Positions 27,631-37,576 of a stretch of DNA of 64,000 bases are shown piece after piece. How positions within the stretch are numbered: position 1 is the first letter of the stretch; every line of letters begins with the position of its first letter. A program made the position numbers and the translations under genes. The DNA is from CADCWK01 sp964244115 (GTDB lineage Bacteria > Chloroflexota > Chloroflexia > Thermomicrobiales > UBA6265): contig CAXTHM010000009.1 in the NCBI GenBank assembly GCA_964244115.1, positions 1 through 64,000 on the forward strand. Reading direction: 5' to 3'. The notes beneath the pieces were generated by a model. It saw only the letters and a list, made by a program, of their open reading frames with translations. It did no database searches and had not been told where the DNA came from.

Positions 27631-29994
27631 GTGGCCGATCAGGTGACCCGTCCCGACACCGCCCGCCTCACCCGCGGGCTGAACGATGAGCAGATCCGGG
27701 CCGTCCAGACCACGGAGGGGCCCGTCCTCGTCGTCGCCGGGCCGGGCTCCGGCAAGACCCGCGTCCTCACCCATCGGATCGCCTGGCTGCTGGAGGAGAG
27801 GGGCGTCCTCGCCGACCAGATCCTCGCCGTCACCTTCACGAACAAGGCCGCCCGGGAGATGCGTGACCGGATCGAGCGCCTCGCCGGCGACGAGATCAGC
27901 GGTCTCTGGATGGGTACGTTCCATAGCTTTGGCGTCCGCCTGCTCCGCCAGAACCCGGGCGTCGTCGCCGACCGGATCGGCCTCCAGCCCAACTTCCTCG
28001 TCTATGACGACAGCGACCAGCAGAACATCCTCAGGCGCGCGATCCAGGCCGCTGGGATCGACCCCCGCCAGCTCCCTCCGCGCCGGGCCGGAGGCCGGAT
28101 CTCGTCCGCCAAGAACCAGATGCTGAGCCCGAAGGAGTTCGCCGCCTCGGTCTCCTCCCACGACGACGAGGTCATCGCCCGGGTCTACGAGCACTACGCC
28201 CGGCTGCTGCGCGAGGCCAATGCCGTCGACTTCGACGACCTCCTCCGCCTGCCGATCGAGCTGTTCGACCGGGCACCTCAAGTCCTGAAGCGATACCAGA
28301 CCCAGTTCAAATACATCCTCGTCGACGAGTACCAGGACACCAACCGGGTCCAGTACGTCCTGGTCACCGCCCTCGCGAACCGCTGGCACAACCTGTTCGT
28401 CGTCGGCGACCCCGACCAGTCCATCTACGCCTGGCGAGCGGCCGACATCCGGAACATCCTCGAGTTCCAGTCCGACTACCCCGACGCGATCCGGATCGAC
28501 CTCGATATCAACTATCGCTCGACCGCCCGGATCGTCAGCGTCGCCGACGCCGTGATCCGCGAGAACAAGCAGCGGCTCGACCGGAAGCTGACGACCAACA
28601 ACGATGAGGGCGACCCGATCGCCCTGCGCGAACTGGCCGACCAGAACCACGAGGCCCAGTACGTCGTCTCCGAGATCCGCCGGCTGATGCAGTCGCAGGG
28701 CATCCGGCCCGACGCCGTCGCCGTGATGTACCGGACGACCGCCCAGAGCCGCGTCCTGGAGGAGGCGTTCCGGGTCAGCGATGTCCCCTACCGGGTCGTC
28801 GGTGGCGTCAAGTTCTACGAGCGCAAGGAAGTCCGGGACGTGATCGCCGTCCTGCGGCTGATCCACAACCCGGCCGACGTGGTCAGCCTGGAGCGGATCA
28901 TCGGCAGCTTCGCGATCGGCAAGGGGCTCGGCCCGAAGGCAGTCGATGCCGTTCGCGAGTGGTCATCGGTCTATCAGCGCCCGATCGCCGAGGGTTTCAT
29001 CGCCCTGGTCGAGCGACCGACCGATCCGGACGTCGAGCCGCCCACCCTGAGCGGGGCCGCCCGAACCGCCGCGACCAAGGTCGGCAAGGCCCTCGCCCGT
29101 CTGCGGGACGACGCGAAGACCGCGACGCTGAGCGAGCTGTTCGACGCGATCGTCGAAGTGACCGGCTACCGGGATGCCTTCGACGGCAGCGTCGAGGAGG
29201 AGATGCAGCGCTGGGCCAACGTCCTCGAGCTGCGGACCGACCTGAGCCGGTACGACGACATGCCCGACCCGTCGGACGCCCTCGCGCAGTACCTGGAGCA
29301 GGTCGCGCTCGTCTCCGATGTCGACACGATGACGGACGACGGGCAGGGGCAGGTGACGTTGATCACGCTGCACTCGGCCAAGGGGCTGGAGTTCCCGGTC
29401 GTCTTCATCGTCGGGCTGGAGGAGGGGCTGCTGCCGATCAGCCGGGCGGTCGAGGCCGAGTTCCAGGACCCGCAGCCGATGGAGGAGGAGCGCCGCCTGT
29501 TCTACGTCGGCATCACCCGGGCCCAGCGGATGCTCTACCTGACCTACGTCACCAGCCGTCAGCTCTACGGCCGCTACAACCCCGGCGTCGAGTCGCGCTT
29601 CATCGAGTCGATCCCGCAGTCGGCCCTCTCGACCGTCTCCCGGAGCTTCCCCCGCTTCGGCGGCAGCCGAACCTCCCTGCGCGACCGGGCCACCTCCAAT
29701 GACCGCCTCGGGGGCCACGGCGCCGGCGCCGGCCGCTACAGCGGCGCCCAGCCTGGGCAGAGCGACGACTTCTCGTCGAAGCCGATCGGCGGCGGCTTCG
29801 GGCGCGACGACCAGCCTGCCCGCCCGCACAAGACCTACGCTGCCGGCCAGCGCGTCTTCCACACTAAGTTCGGTGAGGGCCAGATCACCGGCGTCGAGGC
29901 CCGGCGGGACGATCAGGAAGTCGTCGTCGCCTTCGAGCGCCACGGCACCAAGCGCCTGATGGCGAGCCTGGCGCCGCTGGACATCATCGCGTGA
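27631..29994 (+). CDS. pcrA: ATP-dependent DNA helicase PcrA/UvrD
   Basis: Superfamily 1A 3'-5' helicase used in excision repair and in removing RecA or stalled polymerase. About 787 residues: Walker A VAGPGSGKT (about 34-43), motif II VDEYQDTN, motif III VGDPDQSIY, motif IV-VI including ITLHSAKGLEF and VGITRAQ, and the C-terminal Tudor-like KFGEGQITGV region. I place the start at GTG 27631 because GGAGG lies seven bases before it. The GTG of dgt overlaps its stop (GTGA). Confidence 0.95.
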   Translation: MADQVTRPDTARLTRGLNDEQIRAVQTTEGPVLVVAGPGSGKTRVLTHRIAWLLEERGVLADQILAVTFTNKAAREMRDRIERLAGDEISGLWMGTFHSFGVRLLRQNPGVVADRIGLQPNFLVYDDSDQQNILRRAIQAAGIDPRQLPPRRAGGRISSAKNQMLSPKEFAASVSSHDDEVIARVYEHYARLLREANAVDFDDLLRLPIELFDRAPQVLKRYQTQFKYILVDEYQDTNRVQYVLVTALANRWHNLFVVGDPDQSIYAWRAADIRNILEFQSDYPDAIRIDLDINYRSTARIVSVADAVIRENKQRLDRKLTTNNDEGDPIALRELADQNHEAQYVVSEIRRLMQSQGIRPDAVAVMYRTTAQSRVLEEAFRVSDVPYRVVGGVKFYERKEVRDVIAVLRLIHNPADVVSLERIIGSFAIGKGLGPKAVDAVREWSSVYQRPIAEGFIALVERPTDPDVEPPTLSGAARTAATKVGKALARLRDDAKTATLSELFDAIVEVTGYRDAFDGSVEEEMQRWANVLELRTDLSRYDDMPDPSDALAQYLEQVALVSDVDTMTDDGQGQVTLITLHSAKGLEFPVVFIVGLEEGLLPISRAVEAEFQDPQPMEEERRLFYVGITRAQRMLYLTYVTSRQLYGRYNPGVESRFIESIPQSALSTVSRSFPRFGGSRTSLRDRATSNDRLGGHGAGAGRYSGAQPGQSDDFSSKPIGGGFGRDDQPARPHKTYAAGQRVFHTKFGEGQITGVEARRDDQEVVVAFERHGTKRLMASLAPLDIIA

Positions 29995-31064
29995 CCGACC
30001 GCGAGGCGCCCATCGTGACGGAGAGTTGGGTCCCGATCGAGACCGCGAGTGTCCGGGAACGCCTCGAACAGCGTGAGACGACCTGGCTTGCGCCGGGAGC
30101 GGCGCGGTCGGTCGACGGCCGCCGGCTGCGGTACGAGGACGAGAGCCCGGTCCGGACCGCCTTCCAGCGCGACCGCGACCGGATCATCCACTCCTCGTCG
30201 TTCCGGCGGCTGATGCACAAGACACAGGTCTTCATCGCCCCGGTCGGCGACCACTACCGCACCCGCCTGACCCACACGCTCGAGGTCACGCAGATCGCCC
30301 GCACGATCGGCCGGGCGATCGGTCTGAACGAAGACCTCGTCGAGGCGATCGGCCTGGGCCACGACCTCGGCCACACGCCGTTCGGCCACGCCGGCGAGCG
30401 GGCGCTGGCCGAGATGTTCCCTGGCTTCCGGCACAACGAGCAGAGCCTCCGCGTCGTCGATCTGCTGGAGAAGGACGGCGAGGGTCTCAACCTGACCGAC
30501 GCCGTCCGCGACGGGATCCTGCGCCACTCCAAGGGCCGGGCGACGATCACCGGCACGCGGGCGGGCACGCCCTCGACAGCCGAGGGTGAGGTCGTCAAGC
30601 TGTCCGATGCCCTCGCCTACATCAACCACGACCTCGACGACGCCATCCGGGCCGGGATCGTCGCCTGGCCCGACGTGCCGACCATCGTCGGCGAGGTTCT
30701 CGGCACCAATCACGCCGCCCGGATCAACACGCTCGTCACCGACGTGATCGAACACGCCGACGCCGCGACCGTACCGGTCTCGATCGGGCTGACCGAGGAG
30801 GTCCGGACGGCGGCCGACGCGCTCCGCGATTTCCTGTACGAACGTGTCTATACTCCGATCAATCAGCGTCGCGACACCATCCGCGCCCAGCAGATCGTCC
30901 GGGATCTCTTCGCGTATTATGTCGAACACCCCGAACGGATGTGGTCCAACGGCCTGGTGTCTCCGGCCGACGATCCGGTCGAGCGCCGGGTGGCGGACTA
31001 CGTCGCCGCGCTGACCGACCGGTCGGCCCTGGAGCTGTTCGAGGCCCACGTCCTCAACCCATGA
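29991..31064 (+). CDS. dgt: dGTP triphosphohydrolase-like HD-domain protein
   Basis: HD-superfamily enzyme that hydrolyses dNTPs to nucleoside and triphosphate. The 357-residue protein has FRRLMHKTQVF, RLTHTLEVTQIA, and the metal-binding GLGHDLGHTPFGHAGE. ATG-free start: GTG 29991 overlaps the pcrA stop. dnaG follows 72 bases downstream. The pcrA-dgt-dnaG arrangement groups helicase, nucleotide-pool and primase functions. Confidence 0.92.
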   Translation: MTDREAPIVTESWVPIETASVRERLEQRETTWLAPGAARSVDGRRLRYEDESPVRTAFQRDRDRIIHSSSFRRLMHKTQVFIAPVGDHYRTRLTHTLEVTQIARTIGRAIGLNEDLVEAIGLGHDLGHTPFGHAGERALAEMFPGFRHNEQSLRVVDLLEKDGEGLNLTDAVRDGILRHSKGRATITGTRAGTPSTAEGEVVKLSDALAYINHDLDDAIRAGIVAWPDVPTIVGEVLGTNHAARINTLVTDVIEHADAATVPVSIGLTEEVRTAADALRDFLYERVYTPINQRRDTIRAQQIVRDLFAYYVEHPERMWSNGLVSPADDPVERRVADYVAALTDRSALELFEAHVLNP

Positions 31065-31136
31065 CGAATTCGGTCCAGCGATCCCGTCCGCCCCATCATC
31101 CCCGCAGGTGAGAGGTCAGCAGACAGCAGGTCAGCG

Positions 31137-33158
31137 ATGGCACGCGACTCCGTAGCCGAGGTCCGGGAGCAGACGGACATCGTCGATCTCGTCGGCGGCT
31201 ACGTCCAGCTCAGGCGAACCGGCAACAGCTTCAAGGGCCTCTGCCCGTTCCATCAGGAGAAGACGCCGTCGTTCGTCGTCTTCCCGCAGTCGGGCACCTT
31301 CCGCTGCTTCGGCTGCGGCAAGGGCGGCGACGCGCTGACCTTCTACCAGGAGGTCGAGCACGTCGACTTTCGCGAATCGCTCACCGAACTCGCCCGGCGG
31401 GCCGGCATCACGCTCTCGACGGCACCGGTCCGCGACCCAGCCGAGCAGGACCGCCGCCAGCGGCTGCTCGACGCCAACGCCGCCGCCGCCCGGTTCTTCC
31501 AGCGGGCGATCACGCTCGACCAGGGCACGCCGGGCCGCGAGCTGGCCGAGCGCCGGGGGATCGACGCCGCTACGATGCAGGCGTTCCGGATCGGCTACGC
31601 GCCCGAGAGCCGCAATGCCCTTCAGAGCAACCTCGAGGCGGCCGGTTACACGGCCGACGAGGCGGTCGCGGCCGGGCTGCTCGGCCGGAGCGACAGCGGC
31701 CAGGTCTACGACCGCTTCCGGCGCCGGCTGATCTTCCCGATCGCCAACCGGGACGGCGAGATCGTCGGCTTCGGCGGCCGCGCCCTCGGGGACGAGCAGC
31801 CCAAGTACCTCAACTCCCCCCAGACGCCGCTCTTCGACAAGAGCGGCCTGCTCTACGGCCTGCACCTCGCCAAGGACGCCATCCGTGAGCGCGGCGAGGT
31901 CGTCGTCGTCGAGGGCTACATGGACGTCGTCACGGCCCACCAGTTCGGCCACCACAACGTCGTCGCGGCGATGGGCACCGCGCTGACGGAAGCCCAGATC
32001 AACCTCGTCAAGCGCTTCGCCCCCCGGATCGTCCTGGCGCTCGACGCCGACGCCGCCGGGCAGGCCGCGATGGTCCGCGGGCTGGAAACCGCCACCGGGG
32101 CGATCGACCATGACGAGGTCGTCGTCGCGGTCAGTCCCGGCCTGATCTCGACCCAGCAGCGCCTCAAGACGGAGATCCGGATCGCGACGATGCCCGTCGG
32201 CAAGGACCCGGACGAGCTGATCCGACGCGCCCCGGAGGCCTGGCAGGCCGCGATCGCCGACGCCCGGCCGGTGATCGACTGGCTGATCGACGCGGTCGCC
32301 GAGACTGTCCAGCTCGACGACGCCAACTCGAAAGCCAGCGCCGTCCAGCGGATGCTGCCGATCCTGCGCCAGTTGCCGGACCGCGTGGTCCTGCATCACT
32401 ACGCCGCGATCGTGGCCCGCAAGCTCGGGACCGTCCCGGACGCCGTCCTGCAGGAGCTCTCCGCCGCCTCGACAAGGACCAATCCCCGCCGCGGCGCTCC
32501 GACGCAGCGGAATCAGACCGGCTTCGACGGCCAGCGGAACGGGCCGAACCGGAACCCGGCCCCACAGCCCAGCGGCTTCGGCTCCCCACCGGCGTCCCGG
32601 AGGCCGGGCCGGGAGATCGACAACGAGAGCTACCTCGTCGCGCTGATCGTGGCGTTCCGGCCCTATCTCGAACCGATCATGGGTCAGGTAACGGACGACC
32701 TGATCCAGAGCAGTCGCAACCAGGAATTGCTGCGGCTGATCCGGAGTCCGGACTGCGCCGGCCTGTTCGGAGAGCGGCTCATCATCGGGCTGCCGGACGA
32801 GCTGGCCGACTACGCCGAGCGCCTCAACACCGCCGTCGGTGGCGAGGAGACCCGGCTGGAGACGGACCTCGAGCGCGAGGACATCGCGAGCCGCCAGCCC
32901 GTCCGGATGATCCCGAAGCGGTTCCCGGCCGAGGTGCTGACGGAGGCGATCGAGACATTGCGCCAGCTTCAGCGCGAGCGACTGGACGCTCACATGCGCC
33001 ACCTCCAGGAGACGATCCGGGCGGCCGCAGCCGACGGCGATCTCGGAACGCTGGCCGAGACCCAGCAGCGCATGAGCGACCTGAGCCGGAGCCTGCTCCT
33101 GCTCAATCCACCGCTCAGCCCCGTCTTCAGGGACAGCCGCTCCCCGACCGCGCCGTAG
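31137..33158 (+). CDS. dnaG: DNA primase
   Basis: Makes RNA primers for replication. Zinc ribbon ligands Cys36, His39, Cys57 and Cys60 (CPFHQEKTPSF and FRCFGCGKGG) come first. The Toprim core (FGGRALGDEQPKYLNSPQT; VVVVEGYMDVV; MGTALTEAQ; LALDADAAG) follows, and the C-terminal DnaB-interacting helical domain comes after a Pro/Asn-rich linker near 440-490. 673 residues. ATG 31137 has AGGT upstream. rpoD, often next, is not here. Confidence 0.96.
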   Translation: MARDSVAEVREQTDIVDLVGGYVQLRRTGNSFKGLCPFHQEKTPSFVVFPQSGTFRCFGCGKGGDALTFYQEVEHVDFRESLTELARRAGITLSTAPVRDPAEQDRRQRLLDANAAAARFFQRAITLDQGTPGRELAERRGIDAATMQAFRIGYAPESRNALQSNLEAAGYTADEAVAAGLLGRSDSGQVYDRFRRRLIFPIANRDGEIVGFGGRALGDEQPKYLNSPQTPLFDKSGLLYGLHLAKDAIRERGEVVVVEGYMDVVTAHQFGHHNVVAAMGTALTEAQINLVKRFAPRIVLALDADAAGQAAMVRGLETATGAIDHDEVVVAVSPGLISTQQRLKTEIRIATMPVGKDPDELIRRAPEAWQAAIADARPVIDWLIDAVAETVQLDDANSKASAVQRMLPILRQLPDRVVLHHYAAIVARKLGTVPDAVLQELSAASTRTNPRRGAPTQRNQTGFDGQRNGPNRNPAPQPSGFGSPPASRRPGREIDNESYLVALIVAFRPYLEPIMGQVTDDLIQSSRNQELLRLIRSPDCAGLFGERLIIGLPDELADYAERLNTAVGGEETRLETDLEREDIASRQPVRMIPKRFPAEVLTEAIETLRQLQRERLDAHMRHLQETIRAAAADGDLGTLAETQQRMSDLSRSLLLLNPPLSPVFRDSRSPTAP

Positions 33159-33416
33159 GGTCGGACCGATCACGTCGTAGCGGCGAAGCGCGTGAGCCCG
33201 GCGGACGACTTGACCATGAATGGATCTGGCTCGGGTACGCTCTTGCGAACGCTGCGGCATGAGGGCCGAAGGCGGTCATGCGGCGAGGAACCGGTGACAT
33301 CCGGTGCTGGCGCGTTCATGGTCGATGACCAAAATCGGAGCGGTCCGTCATGCCCGAGGACGGGCGGTTCAGATGCGGGAATCGGGTCTGGGACATCGTC
33401 TCCGAGCCCGACCCGT

Positions 33417-34823
33417 TCATGGTCGGGTCTCCTGGAGCGACATTGTCAGCGCCCCGGCCAGGCGGTCGTCGTCATCCGGCGCCACCGTCCGAAGATCCAG
33501 CCAGAGACAGCCGTCCTCGACCCGGCCCCAGACCGACGGCTGGCCCAGTCGCAGTCCGGCCGCGATCCGATCGACACCGATCCCCGCCACCGGTCGAACC
33601 CGGAGAGCGACACTGCGCAGGTTCTGTCCGGGGACGGCTCCTCCGCCGAAGGTCGTGACCGCGTCGACGACCTCGACGGACCCTCCCGCTTCGGCTCCAC
33701 CGAGCATCGACACGATCGTCCTGGCACGCCGCCGGAGTTCGTCGACCGGCGTCATCGCCATCCGCCAGAGTGGGATAGCCGTCATCTCCTCACCCCGCAG
33801 GTAGTGCCGCAGTGTCGCCTCCAGCCCGGCCAGCGTGACCTTGTCGACCCGGACGGCGCGGGCGATCGGGTGCCGCGCGATTCGGGCGACGAGATCGGCG
33901 CGTCCCAGGATCAGTCCGCACTGGGGGCCACCGAGCAGCTTGTCGCCACTGGCCGTGATGATGTCGGCCCCGTCGGCCAGGCATCCCGACAGCGATCGAC
34001 CCAGATCGATGGCATCGAGGTCGATCGGGTTGAGCAGCCCGCTGCCCTGGTCCTCGACGACCGGGACGTCGTGAGCCGCACCGATGGTCGCCAGTTCACG
34101 CACGGTCGTCTCGTGCGTGTAGCCGGAGATGACAAAGTTGCTCGGGTGGACCTTGAGGAGCATCCCGGTGGTGTCCGAGCAGGCGTCCTCGTAGTCATGG
34201 GCATAGGTCCGGTTGGTGGTGCCGACCTCGACCAGGCGGGCGCCACCCTGCCGGAGCACGTCCGGGATCCGGAAGCCGCCGCCGATCTCGACCGCCTCGC
34301 CGCGAGAGACGATCGCGTCGCGGTCCGCTGCCAGCGCCGCGACCGTGACCAGCAGCGCGGCGGCGTTGTTGTTGACCACGAGGGCCGCCTCGGAGCCGGT
34401 CAGGACCCGGAGCAGCTCCGAGACACGCCGTTGCCGATCTCCCCGCCGTCCCGTCCCCGGATCGACTTCGAGGGCGACCGGCGACCGCGCGGCCTCCGCC
34501 ATCGCGGTCGCAGCCGCGTTACTGACCGGGACCCGGCCGAGATTGGTGTGGATCAGCACACCGGTCGCATTGATGACCCGGTTGTCGGCCGGAGCCAGGG
34601 CACCGAGCAGCTCGGCGACGAGCGCGTTCAGGAGCGGCTCGGCCGGATCGCCCCCGCCGGCGAGGATCGCGGAGCGGGCTCCGGAGAGGCGCCCACGTAT
34701 GGCGTCGCGAAGCAACGCCGGGCGAACCCCGAGCCCGGCCAGGCGCGGGTCGGCTGCGACCCGCTCGACCGACGGCAGACCGCGCAGGAGCGCGTCATTG
34801 CCTCTCGCCGCATCTCGATCCAT
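33417..34823 (-). CDS. selA: L-seryl-tRNA(Sec) selenium transferase
   Basis: PLP enzyme that converts Ser-tRNA(Sec) to Sec-tRNA(Sec). The 468-residue protein shows NATGVLIHTNLGR, SGDKLLGGPQCG with the PLP-binding Lys, and EDQGSGLL. No selB, selD or tRNA-Sec is visible within the window. The ATG at 34823 has only GGACGGGGT upstream. The gene lies just beyond the terminator of tRNA-Pro, convergent with dnaG. Confidence 0.93.
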   Translation of the reverse strand: MDRDAARGNDALLRGLPSVERVAADPRLAGLGVRPALLRDAIRGRLSGARSAILAGGGDPAEPLLNALVAELLGALAPADNRVINATGVLIHTNLGRVPVSNAAATAMAEAARSPVALEVDPGTGRRGDRQRRVSELLRVLTGSEAALVVNNNAAALLVTVAALAADRDAIVSRGEAVEIGGGFRIPDVLRQGGARLVEVGTTNRTYAHDYEDACSDTTGMLLKVHPSNFVISGYTHETTVRELATIGAAHDVPVVEDQGSGLLNPIDLDAIDLGRSLSGCLADGADIITASGDKLLGGPQCGLILGRADLVARIARHPIARAVRVDKVTLAGLEATLRHYLRGEEMTAIPLWRMAMTPVDELRRRARTIVSMLGGAEAGGSVEVVDAVTTFGGGAVPGQNLRSVALRVRPVAGIGVDRIAAGLRLGQPSVWGRVEDGCLWLDLRTVAPDDDDRLAGALTMSLQETRP

Positions 34824-34846
34824 ACCCCGTCCTGCCCGGAAAACGG

Positions 34847-34883
34847 ATCAGGCGGCTGGCTCTTGCGAAGCCAGCCGCCTGAT
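34847..34883 (-). terminator. Terminator of tRNA-Pro
   Basis: A 15-base-pair perfect stem, ATCAGGCGGCTGGCT with AGCCAGCCGCCTGAT. On the minus strand it is followed by CCGTTTTCC. It lies between tRNA-Pro and selA. Confidence 0.85.
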
Positions 34884-34885
34884 GA

Positions 34886-34962
34886 TGGTCGGGGAGAGAG
34901 GATTCGAACCTCCGACCTCAGCGTCCCGAACGCTGCGCGCTGCCGGGCTGCGCTACTCCCCG
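34886..34962 (-). tRNA. tRNA-Pro (anticodon CGG)
   Basis: On the minus strand acceptor CGGGGAG pairs with CTCCCCG, anticodon stem CAGCG/CGCTG encloses TTCGGGA, and CCA is encoded. It reads CCG. Confidence 0.93.
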
Positions 34963-35153
34963 TTCCGACGCCGGAGTATAGCACTTGCGCTCGCCACTGC
35001 CCAACCCGCACGCAGTCGTTTTCGGTGGCGCCGGCTTTGCATCCAGATCGCCATGACCGCGTTGCCCTGAAACACCGGTCGGGACGTCTGGGCGGGTGGA
35101 CCCGCGCGGCGACTGTGGTAGCATCGCGCGAGACTGACGAAGGGTTAGTCGAT

Positions 35154-35226
35154 GCCCGTGTAGCTCAGTGGATAGAGCGCCGCCGTCCTAAGGCGGGCGT
35201 CGGGGGTTCGAATCCCTCCGCGGGTA
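35154..35226 (+). tRNA. tRNA-Arg (anticodon CCT)
   Basis: Acceptor GCCCGTG with CGCGGGT (G-T and T-G pairs), anticodon stem CCGCC/GGCGG around GTCCTAA giving CCT. CCA is not encoded. It reads AGG. Confidence 0.9.
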
Positions 35227-35383
35227 CCCGGTCCGACGCTCGGCCCAGATCCGTCCGACAGGAGCCGCTCCCCGGTGGCTCCTCGACCCGTCATCCTGCT
35301 CGCAGGCAGCGTCGACAGCCATGCTGGCCGGGCAGATAGGTTCGGATCGACCCTAGCGTCGGCCGAGCGGAGACCTCTTCCAC

Positions 35384-36715
35384 GTGACTACCCCACCATC
35401 CCCATCGGCGTACCGGGGTCCGGCTCTGCCGGGCTACGACGTCGACCCGCCGGTCAGCCGGATCGGCATGCTATCGGTCCATACCTCGCCCCTCGCCCAG
35501 CTCGGTACGCAGGACGCCGGCGGCATGAACCTCTACGTCCGGGAGCTCGCCCGGCACCTGGCGCGGCAGGGCCGCATCGTCGACATCTACACCCGCCGAA
35601 CGGATCCATTCACCCCCGAAGTCACCGTCGACGTGCCGGGCGTCAACGTGATCGCGATCGACGCCGGACCGCCAGCGACTGTCCCCAAGCACTCCCTCTT
35701 TGAACTCACCGACGAGTTCGCCGATTCGATGGTCTCCTACATGATGCGCAACGGTCTGCACTACGACGTGCTTCACGCCCATTACTGGTTGTCCGGCTGC
35801 GTCGCGGCCCGGCTGAAGCAGGAGCTCGGCATCCCCTTCGTCCAGATGTTCCATACGACGGCCTTCCACAAGAACGCAGCCAACATCGCTGCCCACCACG
35901 AGCCCGAGCTCCGGGAGCGTGTCGAAGCCCGGATCATCAACCTCGCGGACGCACTGATCGCCGGCAACCCGGGCGAGCGCGACGATCTCGACCGGCGCCG
36001 GGCATCGCACGATGGCATGGTCTGCATGGTGCCGCTCGGGGTCGACATGGATCGGTTCCAGCCCGGCGACATGGCGCGGGCTCGCCGGGACATGGACCTT
36101 CCGGCAGACGGCGTCCTCAGCCTGTTCGTCGGCCGGATCGACCCGATCAAGGGCATCGATATCCTGATCGAAGCCTTCTCCCGGACGGCCCAGGGCTGGG
36201 GGACGGCCTCACCGAGCCCGAAGCTGGTCCTCGTCGGCGGTGAGATCGGTGCGGACGGCCGCCCGGTCGGCGACCTCGCCGCGGTCGAGGCAGACGCCCG
36301 CCGACTTGGCATCGCGGACGATATCGTCTTTCTTGGCTCACGGCCGCAGGAGGACCTGGCGACGCTCTATCAGGCGGTCGACTTCGTCGTCATCCCGTCC
36401 CGATACGAATCGTTCGGGCTGGTCGCGATCGAGGCGATGGCGAGCGGGACCCCGGTGATCGCCTCACGCGCCGGCGGCCTGCCGTACTCGGTCCGCGACG
36501 GCGTCGCCGGACTGCTGGTCTGCCCTGGCAACGCCGTCGCCCTGACCGACGCGATCCTCGCGCTCTCCCGAGATCCGGAGCGCCGCGCCGCCCTGGCCAG
36601 GCGGGCCAGGGCTGAAGCCGGTCGGTTCTCATGGGACACCGTCGCGACGGCAATGACCGGCGTCTACCGGTCGCTTGCGGCCCGGAGCCAGTCGCCGATC
36701 TGCGCCGCGGAGTGA
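35384..36715 (+). CDS. Family 4 glycosyltransferase, MshA/sucrose-phosphate-synthase-like
   Basis: A 443-residue GT-B transferase. N-terminal half: GMLSVHTSPLAQLG and DAGGMNLYVRELARHLA, the acceptor-domain signature shared by MshA (first step of mycothiol synthesis, GlcNAc transfer to inositol phosphate) and sucrose-phosphate-synthase-type enzymes. C-terminal half: LFVGRIDPIKGIDIL and the nucleotide-sugar motif PSRYESFGLVAIEAMASGTPV. The GTG at 35384 has a weak GGAGA about ten bases upstream. MshA identity would fit the mycothiol-type dehydrogenase at 19.8 kb, but the sequence alone does not decide. Confidence 0.75.
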   Translation: MTTPPSPSAYRGPALPGYDVDPPVSRIGMLSVHTSPLAQLGTQDAGGMNLYVRELARHLARQGRIVDIYTRRTDPFTPEVTVDVPGVNVIAIDAGPPATVPKHSLFELTDEFADSMVSYMMRNGLHYDVLHAHYWLSGCVAARLKQELGIPFVQMFHTTAFHKNAANIAAHHEPELRERVEARIINLADALIAGNPGERDDLDRRRASHDGMVCMVPLGVDMDRFQPGDMARARRDMDLPADGVLSLFVGRIDPIKGIDILIEAFSRTAQGWGTASPSPKLVLVGGEIGADGRPVGDLAAVEADARRLGIADDIVFLGSRPQEDLATLYQAVDFVVIPSRYESFGLVAIEAMASGTPVIASRAGGLPYSVRDGVAGLLVCPGNAVALTDAILALSRDPERRAALARRARAEAGRFSWDTVATAMTGVYRSLAARSQSPICAAE

Positions 36716-37013
36716 CGTACGGGTCGATTGCTTCGCCGGACTATAGGCACAGCCCAAACCTGGTCAATCTGCGCGTACGACTCCTAGGGTCTGGAGGTGA
36801 ACCGGGACTTCCGACCGAGCGTTGTCTCTGGGCGCAGAATAGCTACCTGGAAACCGGAGGCTGAAGCCATCCGGCTCAGGGGTGAACAACCAGGGTATCG
36901 ATCCGATTTCGCCCGGTAGCCCTTCACGGCGGTCAACCCAGCCCGGCCATCTCCTCTGAGCCGGGCGGCGTCAGCCCCCGGCCCCGCGACCCGACCAGCA
37001 TCGCGAGATCCGC

Positions 37014-37346
37014 TCAGCTGCGCGAACGGTGCTCCTTGTAGTACTTCTTCGACTTCGGAAGCGGCCGGCTGTCGGCCGCCTCGCGCTCGGACTGGAAGCT
37101 CTGAGCCGCGGTCTCGAGCTCGTCCTCCAGCTGGACGAGGTCGTTGTAGACCGTGCTGTTGTCGTTCGCGACCGGCGTCCGCATCAGCATCCGGACCAGT
37201 TGCAGTTGCGACTGCGACGGGGCGCTCGCCGCCGCGGGGTCCGAGGCCCGCAGGATGATCGCGTCGACCAGCTTCATCGTGGCGCCCGAGGCGTCGTTCT
37301 CCCAGAGTCGCTGGCGGACCTGGCTCAGCCCATGCATCAGACTCAT
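37014..37346 (-). CDS. Hypothetical protein
   Basis: A 110-residue soluble protein with a helical N-terminal part (SLMHGLSQVRQRLWENDASGA), a charged middle (LVQLEDELETAAQSFQSER) and a basic tail rich in Lys/Arg/Ser (KSKKYYKEHRSRS). No family recognised. GAGGAG lies five bases before ATG 37346, which supports a real gene. It is divergent from the TPP-riboswitch thiamine operon; about 300 bases before it (36716-37013) contain nothing recognisable. Confidence 0.6.
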   Translation of the reverse strand: MSLMHGLSQVRQRLWENDASGATMKLVDAIILRASDPAAASAPSQSQLQLVRMLMRTPVANDNSTVYNDLVQLEDELETAAQSFQSEREAADSRPLPKSKKYYKEHRSRS

Positions 37347-37447
37347 GCTTGCTCCTCGTCCCTGCCCCGCCCGACCGCGACCAGCGACCGGCTCGTGGTC
37401 GGGCGGGCGTCCGGGCCATACCGACATGGTAGCCTATCGGGGATAGT

Positions 37448-37547
37448 TGCCAGGGGTGCGGACACCGCTGAGAGGCTGACGGAACGACCGATGGGCCCGA
37501 TGCCAACCCTCCGAATCTGATCCGGGTCATGCCGGCACGGGGATCGC
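37448..37547 (+). ncRNA. TPP riboswitch (THI element)
   Basis: The conserved blocks are present: CAGGGGTGCGGACACC with GCTGAGAGG, and later CCGAATCTGATCCGGGTCAT with GCCGGCACGGGGA. It senses thiamine pyrophosphate and controls the thiD operon 170 bases downstream. Ends are approximate. Confidence 0.93.
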
Positions 37548-37576
37548 GACGCCGTCGCGACCATCCCGGAACCGAG

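Noticed and set aside
31131..33260. A 709-codon open frame antisense to dnaG
   Set aside because: Same reason: a shadow of a strong high-GC gene with clear primase motifs.
33159..33416. A selenocysteine tRNA or SECIS-like element next to selA
   Set aside because: No long-acceptor cloverleaf with a TCA anticodon can be drawn in either strand.
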